Below, piece by piece: positions 1 through 37,160 of a DNA stretch of 64,000 nucleotides. The notes under the pieces were generated by a model. The model saw only the letters and a list, made by a program, of their open reading frames with translations. It was not told where the DNA came from and did no database searches. A program made the position numbers and the translations under genes. Origin of the DNA: Lepidonotus clava (taxonomy: Eukaryota; Annelida; Polychaeta; Phyllodocida; Polynoidae); NCBI GenBank assembly GCA_936440205.1, contig OW387148.1, positions 19,089,961 through 19,153,960 on the forward strand, written 5' to 3'. The stretch's first letter is position 1. Each line of letters starts with the position of its first letter.

Positions 1-241
1 AAGATAGTAGGCACAGGCTGTTCAATCGTTACTACTACAATGGGCCTGTACCCGCATATTACTAGTTAGTAGTATATTAAATTATTACTACTGTGTAACT
101 TGTAGTCTACTTTAAGCGCCGTGAACAGTGCCCCTAGATATAAGAAGATCTCGGTAATATCAATGTTTCATTGTATATATGCAAAATATGGCAAACATGA
201 TGACATTTTACTAAATTGTATACCTCCTCCTCTCCTCCTAC

Positions 242-417
242 CTTTCAGTCCCAGCAGCCTCTCGGTGTAACTGGGAGTTGCGGTCACTTTGTGCACATAA
301 CTCTGCAGGATTGACCCTAATGGACCAATATCCGGAGATCGCTCTACAATCGACCAGTCCACTTCTTGCTGCCCACCCCCATCCACACCCGTCACAACAT
401 ATATACAAAATGCCATG
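242..417 (-). other. possible coding exon of a neighbouring minus-strand gene
   Basis: Open 176-base stretch downstream of the transporter, with coding-like residues (EVDWSIVERSPDIGPLG, SYTERLLGLK) and a good GTAGGA donor at 241/240. The upstream AG at 418-419 has a weak pyrimidine tract. No family recognised. It could be an exon of a gene running off the left edge or a chance frame. Confidence 0.3.
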
Positions 418-785
418 CTATTGAGTTAATTGAGCACAATCAGTTTTACTTGTTCACAACATGTTTCATACAAATGACATCTTCGAACGTATATCCGGAC
501 AAATGTTGATAATTATGAGTTCCTGCATATCTTGAGAATTTGTGTGAATGAATTATTCCGTAAACCATTGTGTGTTAAAACAGAAATAATTGATGAAACG
601 GGAAATTTAATATCATACAATTGGAAAGTAGTTGGGATTGCACACAGAACGTTGCTTGATTATGGCCATCAACATAAAAACAAATAGTCCTTTGAGGAAA
701 ACTACATCAAACATTCAACATCACAAAAGACTAAAGAGAATAATATATGCATTCTGATAATATAATATCATTATGATATTTCGTT
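418..785. other. spacer between transporter stop and possible next exon
   Basis: AT-rich, no gene seen. On the minus strand an ATTAAA at about 605-610 could be the polyadenylation signal of the transporter, about 180 bases after its stop. This is a weak call. Confidence 0.25.
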
Positions 786-24189
<23,404 letters not shown>

Positions 24190-27100
24190 GCTTTAGATGT
24201 AAGCAGAAAAAATAATTTACATATTGTGTCTCTATACGAGATTTAAGTGCAAATAAGGGATAGGAAAGTCGAATAAGATCAGATTATACAAAAGAGATTT
24301 CGGTCAGTCAGTTCTGTTTCTTGATCAGATCACGAAGACCGATCCCCTGTCTATCCTTAACTGCATGACATCCTTTATTTAAGTGCAGAGATTTACCTGT
24401 CAACCCTTTCGGGTACAGATGTCTATACCTGACATGCTAGATCAAAGTGAACCCTAAACAAACAGACATAGCTTGTCAGAGAAAAACAGGATGCTTGTTC
24501 CACCTGTGACAGATGTGATCACATAAACCTTTATCTGCTAAATGTAACTATATATGAATTACTGTCATCCTGCCGATGCTTTAGTTATGGAAAATAATTT
24601 AAACTAGTTTATAGCTACAAAAATGTTTCAAAGTCAGTGATTTCTGTCAATGGAATTTTTGACAAAACATTATGTTAAGTGACAACATTTATTGAAAGGT
24701 TCTAACGGTCTGAGCTTATAAATGTGATAAACTTGTTTCCATTCAATTGGCATCAAAGAGATGTGCTGGTTGATATTGTAATGAAGACTATTCTACATAG
24801 TGACATATTGTGCATAATTGTGGTAATCAAATCAAGAATGCTTTTCAATTATTATGTTCGTCTGAAAATTCCTAGATGAACAAGAGATCAATTAGAAAAA
24901 AAGGAAAATATAAGTTCATAACCAGAAAGAAACCAAACATCAAATCAATAAAGACCGCAGGGGACATCCGCCTAAAGACCAAGCCTTCTATTACGTAAGC
25001 ACTTCCAGTCAAGGTTAAACTCCCTTTGAACACACAAAGTTGTTTTCTCTCTGATTGGTAGTAATAAAAGAACGTGCGACGTAAGCAGGTAAACGAATAG
25101 AAGTAGTAAACAGTTATTTTGGCAATGATGCTCCCCAGCACTTGGACCAGGCGTACGCTGCATAGGACTCAGACTGATATTTTGTTCGTTATTTCAACAA
25201 TATTGGGTTTTGAAGTAAATCATAATTATTCATTCAAGAACATTTGAAGGCACTTTTGTGTTGTTGTTTTAAAATTTGGCCATAGAGGACTGTGATAATT
25301 ATTGCATAATTATCGTCAGTTTGGATTTATTCAAGCTGTGTCAATTGTGGCCAGCAAATAATATTTATACTCATTTTTTATTTGGTTTCTCAACTACCAG
25401 GAGCACAGCAGAATTATTACTAATACTAATCATCTTGGTGAAAAAATCTAGATCTTTTTGCATGTTGTTGTCACCAAAATGTCAATAGAATGTCACTAAG
25501 TCTACTAAAATAGGAATTCTGAATGAAGGTAATCTTGGCTATATTCAACCAAAAAAAAAAAAAAAAAAAAAAGGTTTTGAACGTCAAGTATAAAAAAGGT
25601 AGTAGATTTCATGAAATCATAATTGGCATTTCAATTTGTATGCCAACTATGTGTACGTTGTCAGTAAATATCAAAAGCTGTCCAATTTTACCATATTCAG
25701 CCTGTCGGACCTTCCCTTCTTCAAATGACCCTAACTATTGATCCAATTAGAATATCGACATAATTCTCTCAATATTAGAATTCACATGATGTCTTCTCGA
25801 GTCAGTATTTCAAACCATAAGACTGCTTTTTGAAGAGGATGTAAAATTGAATGCCTTTATACTAATTAACTACTCATCATTATGCCATGCATGGAAGTTC
25901 AGATAACTCTGAAGGTGATCAATTATGTCATTATTCGTCTAATCTGCTCATAACCCTTTCATGAAGATCAGTTAAAACAGTAGCGTATGAGAAATAATGA
26001 CATTTCAGAACCCCGGCAGAAATCCCAAAAGCAGTGTAGAGATCTCAGCTTATGACTTTGAAACTCCATAAAACTTTCTGGTTATTCAGATCATTGCTTA
26101 TAATAGAATCACTGAGAGAAAATATAAATTGTCATTATCATTATAGGCATGCTATTAGCAGATAATCATAATGATGATCAGCAATTCGTTTTCAATCAAA
26201 ATTATATTCCGATCAGTGTATGAATGAACACCAACAATACCAAACCAAGGCAGGGACGCTGGCCCATTAAATCAAAGTTTTATAGACATTGAAACCTGAA
26301 TAAAGAACAATGTATTTAAGTAAAATCAAGGAATTAATGACTCTCACCTCAGTTAGGCCCCCGTTGACCGTTTCTTATGATGGGTGTCCGAAGATTGTCC
26401 AAAGAGTGAGGCATCTGGTACTAGTACGTTGTGACTCGTTTGCCTCTTGATTCCCATCTGACAGATATCGATCACTTTGTGTTATCCACATGTGCAGAAG
26501 GGCAATAGTTAGGTTATCTTGATCACAGAGGAAAATTACAGCGTCACATACAAGATGACATTATGAAGTTTCCTCAAACGTTGTTAGCAATTCCAATCTC
26601 GCTTTAATAAAGTAGACAGTCATAATCACTGGAACGTACAGCTGGCTATCGCACAACGGAGACCTTCAATTATTTGTTCTCTTTTTTTCCGTACGCGGTT
26701 GGGTGTTGCCAGACAGGGTAGACAGGGGGTCCCTAAGGTAGTTTTCATGTCCGCATCAAACTGTTTTAGTAATCCTTTACGTTTCAGTACGAATTACAAA
26801 GATCAAAAGAATAATTTATCAATGAAGCATTGAATCTATATTTGTCTAATCTATAATAATAAATATGTATACACGCTGAGCATGGGTTTGTTCCCGGGGG
26901 TCCCAATCAACCCATTCGGGGTAGACCAAATCTGGAAGAGGGCAATTCGATACTTAAGTGCATGTACATGCTTTGAAACGCATTAATTGTTGCCCCCCAA
27001 CCCATCCCCTTTGTGAAATACTGCATCCACCCCTGAAGGAATAATAAGAAACCTTGGATGCTCAGTAAATTAAGATGTGTCATGGTTTATACAGATCCAA

Positions 27101-28845
27101 TCGATTTTACTATAAAGTTCAAGGATTTATAAAAGAAAGAGTTTGACACCTAAACAGCTGTTCTGAATAACATGTAATAGGCCTAGAGCAAAGTAGGTAT
27201 CCGACAACAGATTCAAAGATAATAATGTACTGACACAGATGGTCAGACCATACTCAAGTTAGCCATTCTAGTGTTTACAATGAGAGACAGGGCTAAAGTA
27301 ATTACTCTTTGTCAAAGGTGAAGAGCGGAAGGGAGGAGTCTGGTGACGTGTGTTTTTATATTCATATATAAGGTGCTGTAAGCATAGCCCTAGGGCCAGA
27401 GCACTGTAAACATTTTTAAGTAACGTCCTGGAAAGGTTGGTACAAGAAGCTTGTTCCTGGAGTTGGAATTGAAGCTGATAGACTGAATTGTTAGCTGGAG
27501 CATTGGCTGAGTGTGGTTGAGTGGATCCTACCCTTTGGATTGTTCATTGTCATCAAGAGATTTTGTCATGAGAACATTCATACACTGGATTAAATAAAGA
27601 ACATCCTTTCATGCGAGTGTTATGTCTTTCATAATATGGAACTATTATTATGTAGTGGACAAACACAGTCTGGTGGAGATAGACTGCGAATAGGAGCTAG
27701 CTAATATCTGAGGACAAATGTATGACTTAAACGAGAAGCTAACAATACTGGATATTTAACCTACTATAGTTCAATAATACTATTATTCTTTTTCGAAGGT
27801 AGATCTATGTTCTCAATATCTAGAGCTAAAGAAATGACTTGAAAATAAAATAAAGACTAAAGTCCTATAGATAAGCTGCCATCGATGAGGAAAGTATGCT
27901 TTTAAATTTTGAACATGATCAAGGACCGACTAATTATCTAAGACCAACGACGATTTAACAAAACAGAAATGTCACATCTTTTCCTTTTTAGTCTATACCC
28001 ATATATAGGATTATATTGTTGTTAGAATGCCCTGTGCAATGCTCAGAAGTAAAGTTCAAACAAGCCCTTTATGACACAGCCTAGGCCATGATGCTTACGC
28101 AATGACAGCCTCAGGCTCAAATAGCCAGATCTATAATTATGTACTGTTTGTCAATGGCGGATCTGGGGGGAGGGGGTCTAGGGGGTCTTGACACCCACCT
28201 CTCCCCCTAAACTACACAATGCAGCGTGCATGCGCATCCATATATGGACTGCTTTAATGCATACTCCTCCCTTTTGGAAATCCTGTATTCTATAGCATGT
28301 TTTTTATGAGCACATGTCAAAAGAATTGATGACAGTTCAATAAAAAAAAATATAAAAAAATATAAAAAAAACAACCGATATTCCTGAAACTCCTTTTTGA
28401 AGCCATATTAAACAGCAAACTCTTGATCATCAAAGTCAAGTCTAATGTGAATTGAATTCAAGCATATTTTATTATGTTCCACCCTTAAAACATCTGCAAA
28501 AATTCGATTGCATTGTTTGACCTTAGAGAAAAACGCCAGGGGTGGCCATTCAGGGGTGGAGGAGGGATTAGGGGGTGGGGTTACCTGTACACGGATACAG
28601 ATGAGATTCCAAGAATTCTACTACCCGATGAATCAATAAAATGTCAACTGAGTATTACGTCCAGGTATAGTCACCGTGTGACATCACAGCGTAACCTGCC
28701 TACTATTACCGCAGAGGTGAACCATGTCTGGAGCTCATGGAATATTAAGGACCTGATAACCAAAAATTAAGAGAAGAGCATTGTAATGTTACATAATCAA
28801 ATCTGCATCAGCATAACATCACTGAATGATGTAACAGATCCAATA
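24190..28845. other. gene-poor stretch upstream of the transporter
   Basis: It should contain the transporter's 5' UTR and promoter, but no clear TATA or CpG-rich core was found. A run of 23 A lies at about 25550-25572. An LTR-like block (27360-27640) is listed separately. A G-rich repeat-like patch (28155-28230) and A/T-rich simple sequence (28340-28375) are also present. No gene was recognised. Confidence 0.5.
27360..27640 (+). mobile_element. possible solo LTR-like fossil
   Basis: A TATATAAGG box at about 27367 is followed about 225 bases later by AATAAAG (about 27594), then a short T-rich tail. The promoter-to-polyA layout resembles an LTR. No paired copy, primer-binding site or coding region was seen nearby, so it would be a fossil at most. 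An ordinary small promoter is the alternative. Confidence 0.22.
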
Positions 28846-28890
28846 AATGACATCACTGCACTGTTATGATAACATTGCAGTGATGCCATT
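28846..28890. repeat. near-perfect 45-bp palindrome
   Basis: 22-base arms (28846-28867 and 28869-28890) differ at two positions around a single central G. A weaker similar motif lies just upstream (28811-28834). Confidence 0.85.
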
Positions 28891-28910
28891 GGGCAGGTAA
28901 TACAGGCCAG

Positions 28911-30253
28911 TGCACCTATGGCAAGCTAATTGGGTAAAATTTGGAAAAGAATGTGTTTGCGAGAGAATAACGCTGATACAGAGCATATCTGGGAAAAGGT
29001 ACCTATTGGCAATTAATCAAATAAAATTATTAACTTTGATTCACTTGGGAAAGCATTGTTTTAATCAAAAAACAATGGGAAAATAGGTTTTGCTGCTGGG
29101 AAATATGTTTTCCCAAATATTTCTTTGCATATGCTTAGCTACACTAGTACCTGTGCCAACTCCGCTAAGCTACATAGACACTAGAACAGCCTTCGGCCGC
29201 CATCTTGAATTTTTCGTAACTTTTGAAAGTTTGTTTACATTCTGAGTTCTGATATTTGTAGGACCCCAATTTCCTAATCACTTTACGAGGTTATTGCTTA
29301 GTATATAACTAAGAAATCCTCTGAAATTTAGAATTTTATAATGTATGGTTTTGTCAAAATACTACTTGAAAGTTCATATTAGCAACCGGATGCCCAAGGT
29401 GAAGGACGCATGGGTATCTACAGTTACGGCACTCTGCATTGAGATCGAGCTCCGCATCAGAGTGTGCAGGGAGTGTCCTGTTGCAGAGTGGTAGGCGCAG
29501 TTGAGACTAGGAATGTTCTTCCAAGTTTCCATGAATATCTTAATGTTTATTGCCTGCCTAATGTCCTAAGTCCCCCAGAATAGTTACATAAATAATATAT
29601 TGTTATCTCAAATCGTGATGATGTATACTTTATTCTTTGTGTACACGTACGACCTCAACAAATTGTTTGAGGGCCGCACGGCCGCCATTACGGGATTACG
29701 CTGTTCTAGTGTTTATGTAGCCAGGCGAAGTAGCGCAAGGTACTAGTGTTATGCTTAGCCCACTTGTGGCCAAAATGATGGAGAAATCATTTTCTTTATT
29801 TCACGTCATATTTCTTGATACACCCTCATCCGTTTAAGGTAGACTAAGAAGGTCTATTTTGAAAATGGAGGAGTGGGGAGTATGAATCTTAAGAAAATGG
29901 TATCCAACAAAGGAGGGTCAATACATTTATAAATACAACGTTGCAAAAACCTGGCAGTGTAAGTGTCTCATGGAATGTCCAGAACACTACTATCTGTAAT
30001 CTTGTGGATCAGCTTGCTGTCACTGGCAGAAAACACTATTTTCTGATCAGTGACATTGCGTTACCATTGGAATCAATTTTTTTTAGGGTAAACAGTGTTT
30101 TGCCATGGCAAAAGATGGCTTTAGGGGTGGAAAACAGTGTTTCTTGTTGGGGGAATATGGGCCCCAAAATAACTTTGATTGCTAAGGGAAAACAATGTTT
30201 TACCGTGGGGATATTTTTTCGTATTTTACACATTTGGCTTGCCATAAGCACCC
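28911..30253. mobile_element. older inverted-repeat element, interrupted
   Basis: Sequence around 28911-28940 (CTATGGCAAGC...GGGTAAAAT) recurs inverted at about 30224-30253. This suggests the ends of a non-autonomous DNA element that was later split by the 9-bp-TSD element at 29140-29750. Target duplication is not resolved. Confidence 0.4.
29140..29750. mobile_element. non-autonomous DNA transposon with 9-bp target duplication
   Basis: 611-bp element flanked by ATGCTTAGC at 29131-29139 and 29751-29759. Termini TACACTAGTACC and (inverted) AACACTAGTACC begin imperfect inverted repeats of about 70 bp that share GCTACATA, ACACTAGAACAGC and GGCCGCCAT. A 9-bp duplication with long terminal repeats points to a Mutator-like (MULE) source; hAT (8 bp) is the alternative. 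No transposase. Confidence 0.72.
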
Positions 30254-30289
30254 ATATGGGGCTTCGTGGTGTCTTTGATCATTGTTAAT

Positions 30290-33200
30290 GCTGTCTGGTA
30301 TATTGAGTTGAAAGAGCCAGACAGTAAGGTGCATACCTGTACAGAAATGTCTGCAGTGTCTTACCCATGAATCAGTTATTGCCTGTAGTATTGGTCTTTA
30401 CCCAGAGCATGTTTTTACATGGATAGATGTAAGGCTAAACAGAGACTATTATTATATAGTATTAAACAAGTATGTTTCTGGGAAGGTGATATTTCGATAG
30501 ATTTCAGTGAAAGTCATACATTATTCTAGGTCGGAAAAAAAATCAACATTAGCTTAGGCCAGGATATAAAACACATAATACTTTAAATAGATGAATTAGA
30601 TAACGTTAAGCTGAGTCACTAAAGATCTTATCTTACAAATGGGTATTTTTGGTAATCGCAAATTACATTTAATTTGTATCACCTTATCTGTCGATACAAG
30701 TTTTTATATTTGTCAAAGCATTATACATTCACAACATTTTAATGGGCAATACGGTGTAAACTTAAATTAACATTTTGGGACCAAAGAAGTTTGGTAATGG
30801 TAACATCTGTCGGAATTTATGCAGATTTTGAATAGATATAATTTTAAGGTAACAATATCATCAAACTATGGTTTCGATATTATCGCAAAGCCTTGTGATA
30901 ATTCATGGAGTATCGTGAAACTTCATGGACGGGATTTGTGTTACTATGATAATTGCGAAATGTTTATGGTCGCCACCCCCAATTGAGATCATGCGATACA
31001 TAACTAATTAAGCAGGTATCACTTGTACACCTGAAGACGTTTGCGACCTTTTCCTACTAAATACCTCAGGTAAAGCCACCAGGCTACAGATGGACGCACC
31101 AGTAGTCACTTTCTACAAAATCGATCTTACTCAAAGGGGTTGATAGTTGGGAAAAGGTTCAGGGACACCTTTTTATCTCTTTTTCAAGTCCAATTCAATA
31201 TTCTCTTCATTAGTGGTTAGGATAGATCCAACTAACCATCTGGATCAATCAAGTTAGTTCTTTGTTCAGATATGTCAAAATAAAAATCCGAAGAGTTTAA
31301 AACGAAATGCTAGTCATTTTCACAATTGCGCTTGGAAATTGTTATCAGACTTTTGTGAACAGCCGGAAAAAATGATTCATTGACAATGACGAAATAATAC
31401 AGGTATTGAACTCCTAAGATAGACTATCTGATAAGGTGTAGGGTGTTCCATTGTAATCTTAAGACAACTATGGTATCTTAAATTTCGTCGTAAAATGATC
31501 CTGAGATATTTCCAATGTCTACTGATCATGGTACTAAGACCCCTAAATCTAGTTTAATTTTTGCTCCTGAGTTGGCCCTCTTATTCCATCTGAATGGCCT
31601 ATAATGAGCTCCGTAGCTCAAGGAAAGTTAAATTTAGACGTGCATGACTATACTGACCTAACAAAGGTTCAAAAGGGGCTTTAATATCTGGAATAAACTT
31701 CCAGAAAAAAGAACAGGAGTCACCTACAAAACTTTAAAAGGAAATAAAAAATTCGTTATCTTGAATATTACAATATTAGATATGAGAGTTTATTTTTTGA
31801 TATTGTAAAATGTTTAGTTATGATATATATTATGTTGATATAAATCAACTGATGTAAATAACTGAAATAATGCAGAGAACCCGAAACATGCAGACTAATG
31901 TTTCTGATTAGCCATCCTGTATTTTAGGTAGTCACAGTCATTCTTCTCATGAACCATGAATCAGCTCCAGATGTAGTTTGATCATCAAGAGTGAACAAGA
32001 ACATTCATGTGAAAGGATATTTCTTTATTTTTGTCCCAAATATGTAAAACACGTCCCTGGTTTCCTGTTAGCATTTCACCAGTCCTTAGGCAAGTCAACT
32101 GAGCTCACTCAACCAAATGCTCCTAGACAAAGTCCATCCTTTCCGCTGAGTTTATCCTAACATCCAGCCTCTCAGCCTGCTGTAAGGTCCCCTTCTCACT
32201 GACAGAATAAGCAACTCTGAACTCTGGACGTCTGAGGTCTGCCTCATCACTGCATCCTAGCAGTGGACCTACTTCCCATTGCACTTGGTGTGGAGGTTCC
32301 CTGCCTATGTTTTTAGCGATGACCTTTACATGATCTTTAAACTTGGATTGACACTACATCAGTCATCATAGTAAGATTGAAAATCATACAGAAATTAGAA
32401 TGGCAACCTTGACCGATCAGCATACAAAGTATTAAACAGTTTTCTAAGAGTGAAGCGGTCATGATAAATAATAATATTTCTTTTCAGATCAGACGTAGTG
32501 TTCATGATGAGCAGGGTTAATATGCGATAACAGACCGAAAGACAGTTTGAAGTATTAACACCTTATCCGTCCATGATATTGCCTATTTTGCTATTTGGTG
32601 TTTTGTATCTCATGGTTCCAGCCTATTCAACAAGAGGGAGCCACTGAGCTACGTAAAGGTTTCTCATTGAGGCATCGGCGGGGTTTCTCCAATACCACAT
32701 ACATAATTATACGAGCAGCCCATTACAGGATGTGACATACAACATCAGGGTAACGATCATTGCAAAAGGCTGTACTGTAGTCTCTATGATAGAACCACCA
32801 GCAAAAAAAGTTTAGTGTGTTACCAAGTTCCCTTGAGGCAGCCATGTATATACAGCAAATATTACATATCAACTGAAACTTCATTGTGAAAATTCAATGG
32901 TAAGAGAACAAGTCAGGTAGGAACAAGATTGATGATAACAAAGATTAGTGTTGATAAAGTAACCAATAAATAATTACGTTTGCATTCACCTAATTACACT
33001 AAACGTTATTAATTGATGAGGTCTTTCGAAATATGCGTCTCGTGTTGCTTCTGTACTTGCACATGATGTCCTAAGCTGCATTTATAAAATACCCCGGTAC
33101 AATATTATACTACTCCTATTCACTGCAATGTAACACATAGAACATTGTTTTGTCGACTCATGCCTTTTTCATACCAATTATCCACGAATATTTCCTCAAT

Positions 33201-34577
33201 TATCTTCCTATCATCATTATTCATTTGATTGGATACATTGAAGTTTGCATAGGCCTATTATAGACGTCTGTTCCTTCAATAACGATTTGTTGTTACTTTT
33301 AATTTCTATCACAAAGTCTTTCTACAGGATGCAAATTTAGCATTTCATGTGCTATTATAAAGCATGGACGACGAACAGAATTTGGACAGTTCTGTGGAAA
33401 TCTAAATACTATGATCAGATGATCCGGAGGTTATTTGACTTTAAAATACCGAACTGGGTCAGTGAACACACACGTAAGCCCAATTGTGCATCAGTAACTA
33501 ATCACTATAAGCATTTCCTGTTAAATGTATGCCATGTTGAAAATAGCATCAAATAGCAACTGCTTATCAATAATCCCTTGTTAATTGTTATAGCAAAGGT
33601 AATACTGAGCAGCCTAACATTAACATGACTTTGCCATAAATCAAGTGCTATTTCAATTACATTGTATCCCACTACGGTTTGCGCTATTGTTATCATCTGA
33701 TCCATTTTTGACTACTGATAAGATATTGGAAACCATCTATTATTGTTACCATATGAGATATGTCATACTGAAATAAAGATGTACATAAAGTATGATCATG
33801 GATGGCTCGCGACAGTTGGCATACAGGCTTTTCACATGACTATAGGGCTAGATCAAAGAAAGGATACCATGCAGTCAGGACTTGGATATTGTGGTATGTT
33901 TCAAATACGATTCAAGAATCCATTAATTTTCCATTCTATAGTGGTCGGTAAATTCTGGTATTATAATGGACCTGCAGACTAAGCAAATAGTATCAACAGA
34001 CAGCATGCATGGAACACCGTTCAATCATGTAAGACAATAATAAAAGCATGAGCAATTTAAGATGGATTTCCTTGCTTTGATGAATAAGATTTTCAGCAAT
34101 TCTCCAGTAAGGAAAATTTGTCATTTGTTATAAACAGGCGCATTCGATACAGGAATCAATAATGTATGGTAGAGAGAACATCTGACGGTTCCATATAGAA
34201 AACAATTAAATAGTTATGAATTAATGCTCAGTGAAATAGGCTAGAACCAACTGCCTTGCTGTTTGTGTGAAATCAAAGGCCCTTAGAGGGCCCTATTGGT
34301 GGACAATAATCCTAAAGGTTATAGCAATATACAGCACTTTATGAAGAATCATATCTGATCATCTCACTTTCATTGACACTTTTTATCTGTTCTATTAAAG
34401 TAAAAGAGTTTCTCTATCACTCCCTGCATACCTTTGACAGGGACGGGTCCACGATTTCGAAATGGGGAGGTTTGGGGGAGGGGGGGAGGCAGCACATTGG
34501 CTGATTATTAAAACGATAAATATTCGCGCGCACACAGATAAAGATTTTCTCCCTCTGCTCCCTCTGAGTAATTAGAC
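30290..34577. other. no gene seen
   Basis: AT-rich intergenic DNA. Short open frames have no recognisable domains or splice context. The stretch near 34440-34500 is a G-rich, repeat-like patch. Confidence 0.5.
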
Positions 34578-35287
34578 AAGGATAGACAACACCTCTCAGC
34601 GGCCAATGTGCAGCACTCCCTTAGTTTTTAAATTAATTCTATACTATTCATTGCATTATTATATAGCATACATTTCCTAAAAGCCAATGCAAAACCCTAT
34701 CTATTGGTATAAATTATATTAGAATGTGAAGAACTGCACCTTTGTAGGTAGACCAGAAAGTGAAAAAATGATTTTTTCACTTTTATTTTTTGAACAAGGA
34801 TATCTCAGTAACTTATGAATATAAATACATGAAATTTGTTGTACATGTAGATAACATTGAAATGCAGGGAAGCGTGTCTCAGAATTTTGATTTAGGTCTT
34901 ATTTTTTGTTTTATGAAATGTAGAAAATAATGTTGAAAAAAATAACCAAAATCTTCCCGTTTTTTGTCATAAAATGAAAACTAGGCCCTAAATAAGAAAT
35001 CTGAGACATGCTTCCCTCCAAAGGATTATTATTGACACCTACAAAAAATTTCATAACAATCTATTGAGTGGTTACTGAGATATCCATGTTCAAAAAATAA
35101 AAGTGAATAAAATACTTTTTCACAAATAATTCCTTGAATTCTAACATGTTGACAACAAAATATGTTCTAAAAGATAGAGAAAAATAAGCTCTTTCATTTG
35201 TTGTTTAGTATGTTGTATTAGCTTTCCTGGTAACTGCACAATTGTAATTATCGCAAATGAAGCCACTCTGAGGTGTTGTCTATCCTT
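34578..35287. mobile_element. foldback element with nested inverted repeats
   Basis: About 710 bp. Outer 22-bp inverted repeats: AAGGATAGACAACACCTCTC at 34578 and its complement ending at 35287. Inner arms of about 160 bp (34760-34925 and 34960-35123) are inverted copies sharing CACTTTTATTTTTTGAACA, GATATCTCAGTAAC and GGGAAGC, separated by about 35 bases. It is non-coding. Confidence 0.65.
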
Positions 35288-35303
35288 AAGGATAGACAAC
35301 ACC
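35272..35303. repeat. perfect 32-bp palindrome
   Basis: The right terminal repeat of the foldback element is followed at once by its own reverse complement, giving a perfect palindrome centred at 35287/35288. It looks like two element ends meeting. Confidence 0.95.
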
Positions 35304-37160
35304 AAAAGAAAGCTCGTCGTACAATAAGAGGAGTATTACTAGGTTCTCTCTTAGTGTGGTTTAGGTCCCCATCAAAGGGTGGTATAAGGATAGGTAGTAC
35401 AAATACGTGTGCCTGCAGGGAGGCATATAGCTTGTCATATCTTACACTTACACCGTGATTTAAGAGACTATTACATTTAAAATGATTAACCAAATCTCTT
35501 GTTATTATCAGAAATGTGTACGACTAGCACTCGACATTTAAGTTGGCCCTTTAATCTGTACGCCCTCGTAAATCCTCATTTTCCAGAGGGTACTCCTCTT
35601 ACGTTACTCTTGTATTACATATTGCTTCCCAATAATTTGAAATCTGGGAATATTAAGAAAAATGAGCTGGTCATGAAACGACAGCCGCATTATTGGCTTG
35701 GGCGAACAGGGTGGAGGCAATATCAGGATGATATGGATATGATACGTGGTGTAAAACGGGAGGTGTCGTGAAGCAGGGTACAAAGTGCCCCTACTCAGCA
35801 GTCCCCCACCCGCCCCCACCGGCCCAGGGGGATGACACCTAACATGGTTGTCTCAGATTATGGCCCCCTCCCTCCGGGCGCTATGGGCAGACCCTGGAGG
35901 AGGGGCCAGTGGTAAGGCAGGTTGAGGGCCTGACTGAATGTAATATCATCTATAGGCCTTTTTCATTAGAATGGCGCCCTGTCGGTCCCATACAGTTGTA
36001 ATTCAACGTGCTGGGAGGTGCAATTGAATGAAGTCAGATTGAGACTTTTGTGCTCAAGGCGTCTATTATAATTATGGCGATTTGATCAAAATATTTTTAC
36101 CACAAAACGGTGAAGGATTTTTGGTATGTCTCTAAGCATAGATAATGTCAAATCAGAATTCGAGACAAGGGAACATTGCAACATTGCAACAGGGAATGCA
36201 ATTATCATGATCCTTTTACTGAAAGGAGACGTACAACTTATCGAGTTTATAGGTAGTTTTATTACATCCGAAAACATGAAATTCATCCTGAAAACCGGTG
36301 CTTTCCTCCAAATGGTCGGTGAGCCCTTAGAGTCGGCAAGTCCCGAGTGAGGCAGCGAAGGGGCGGGGAGCGGCTGCCGCCACTGCCACTACCACCACCA
36401 CTACCACCACCACTACCACCACCACTACCACCACCACTACCACCACCACCTCTTACAATTATTCCCACTTCGGGGAGAAAACTGCGGCCACTTTGGGAGC
36501 CCTAATCTGATTTCAGCATCGACTCGTTTTAGATTGCTACATGTGTTCTTTTCCGACGGAGGAAGGGCTGGGGGTTAGCAGATTTATACCAGCGACGAAA
36601 TCAGGAGATCGTTCCCTTTTTACATGCAGTCTGTCGCATAAACAATCATGTTTGCTGGATGCAAACACAGGCGCTTTAGGTTGAGGCAATTTATAACATA
36701 ATATTATGATACCTTTGCTGTTGAAAATGACAATTTTGTGGGATTGAATAACCTCTTTATACATTGATCAAACATAGCACTTTGAGTCGGTGTAACATCT
36801 ATCACAAGTAAGTTGATTCAAGTTAAGCCTACATTCCATTTACCGATTTTGCTGCCGATTTTATAAATCGGTCGTAGGAATTAAGGTTACATAATTATGG
36901 ACATGATTATCATATATTGCTAGAATGGTACTGCAATTCATTTTCGAATGGCATATAGGATGTATTGTTTCATGCCATGTTCTTGGAGAAAATCAAACAG
37001 ATACAAAATCACTAACATCAAAATCGCAACAGGTTTTACTGTTCATAATGAAGACTCCCAAATGTCTACAGCACATTCATCTTTTAGATGATTGAATCTT
37101 GGCAAAATAGCCTACTTGGCTAACTCAAAGGTTTCTTTACTCAGGATACACACCTGCATA
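35304..37160. other. no gene seen; CCA/CTA repeat inside
   Basis: A (CCACCACTA)n trinucleotide tract lies at about 36377-36450, flanked by GC-rich unique DNA. GC-rich patches lie at 35760-35930. No recognisable coding region. Confidence 0.5.

Noticed and set aside
29941-30288. 115-codon frame over the nested elements
   Set aside because: Lies on the inverted-repeat element and has no coding character.
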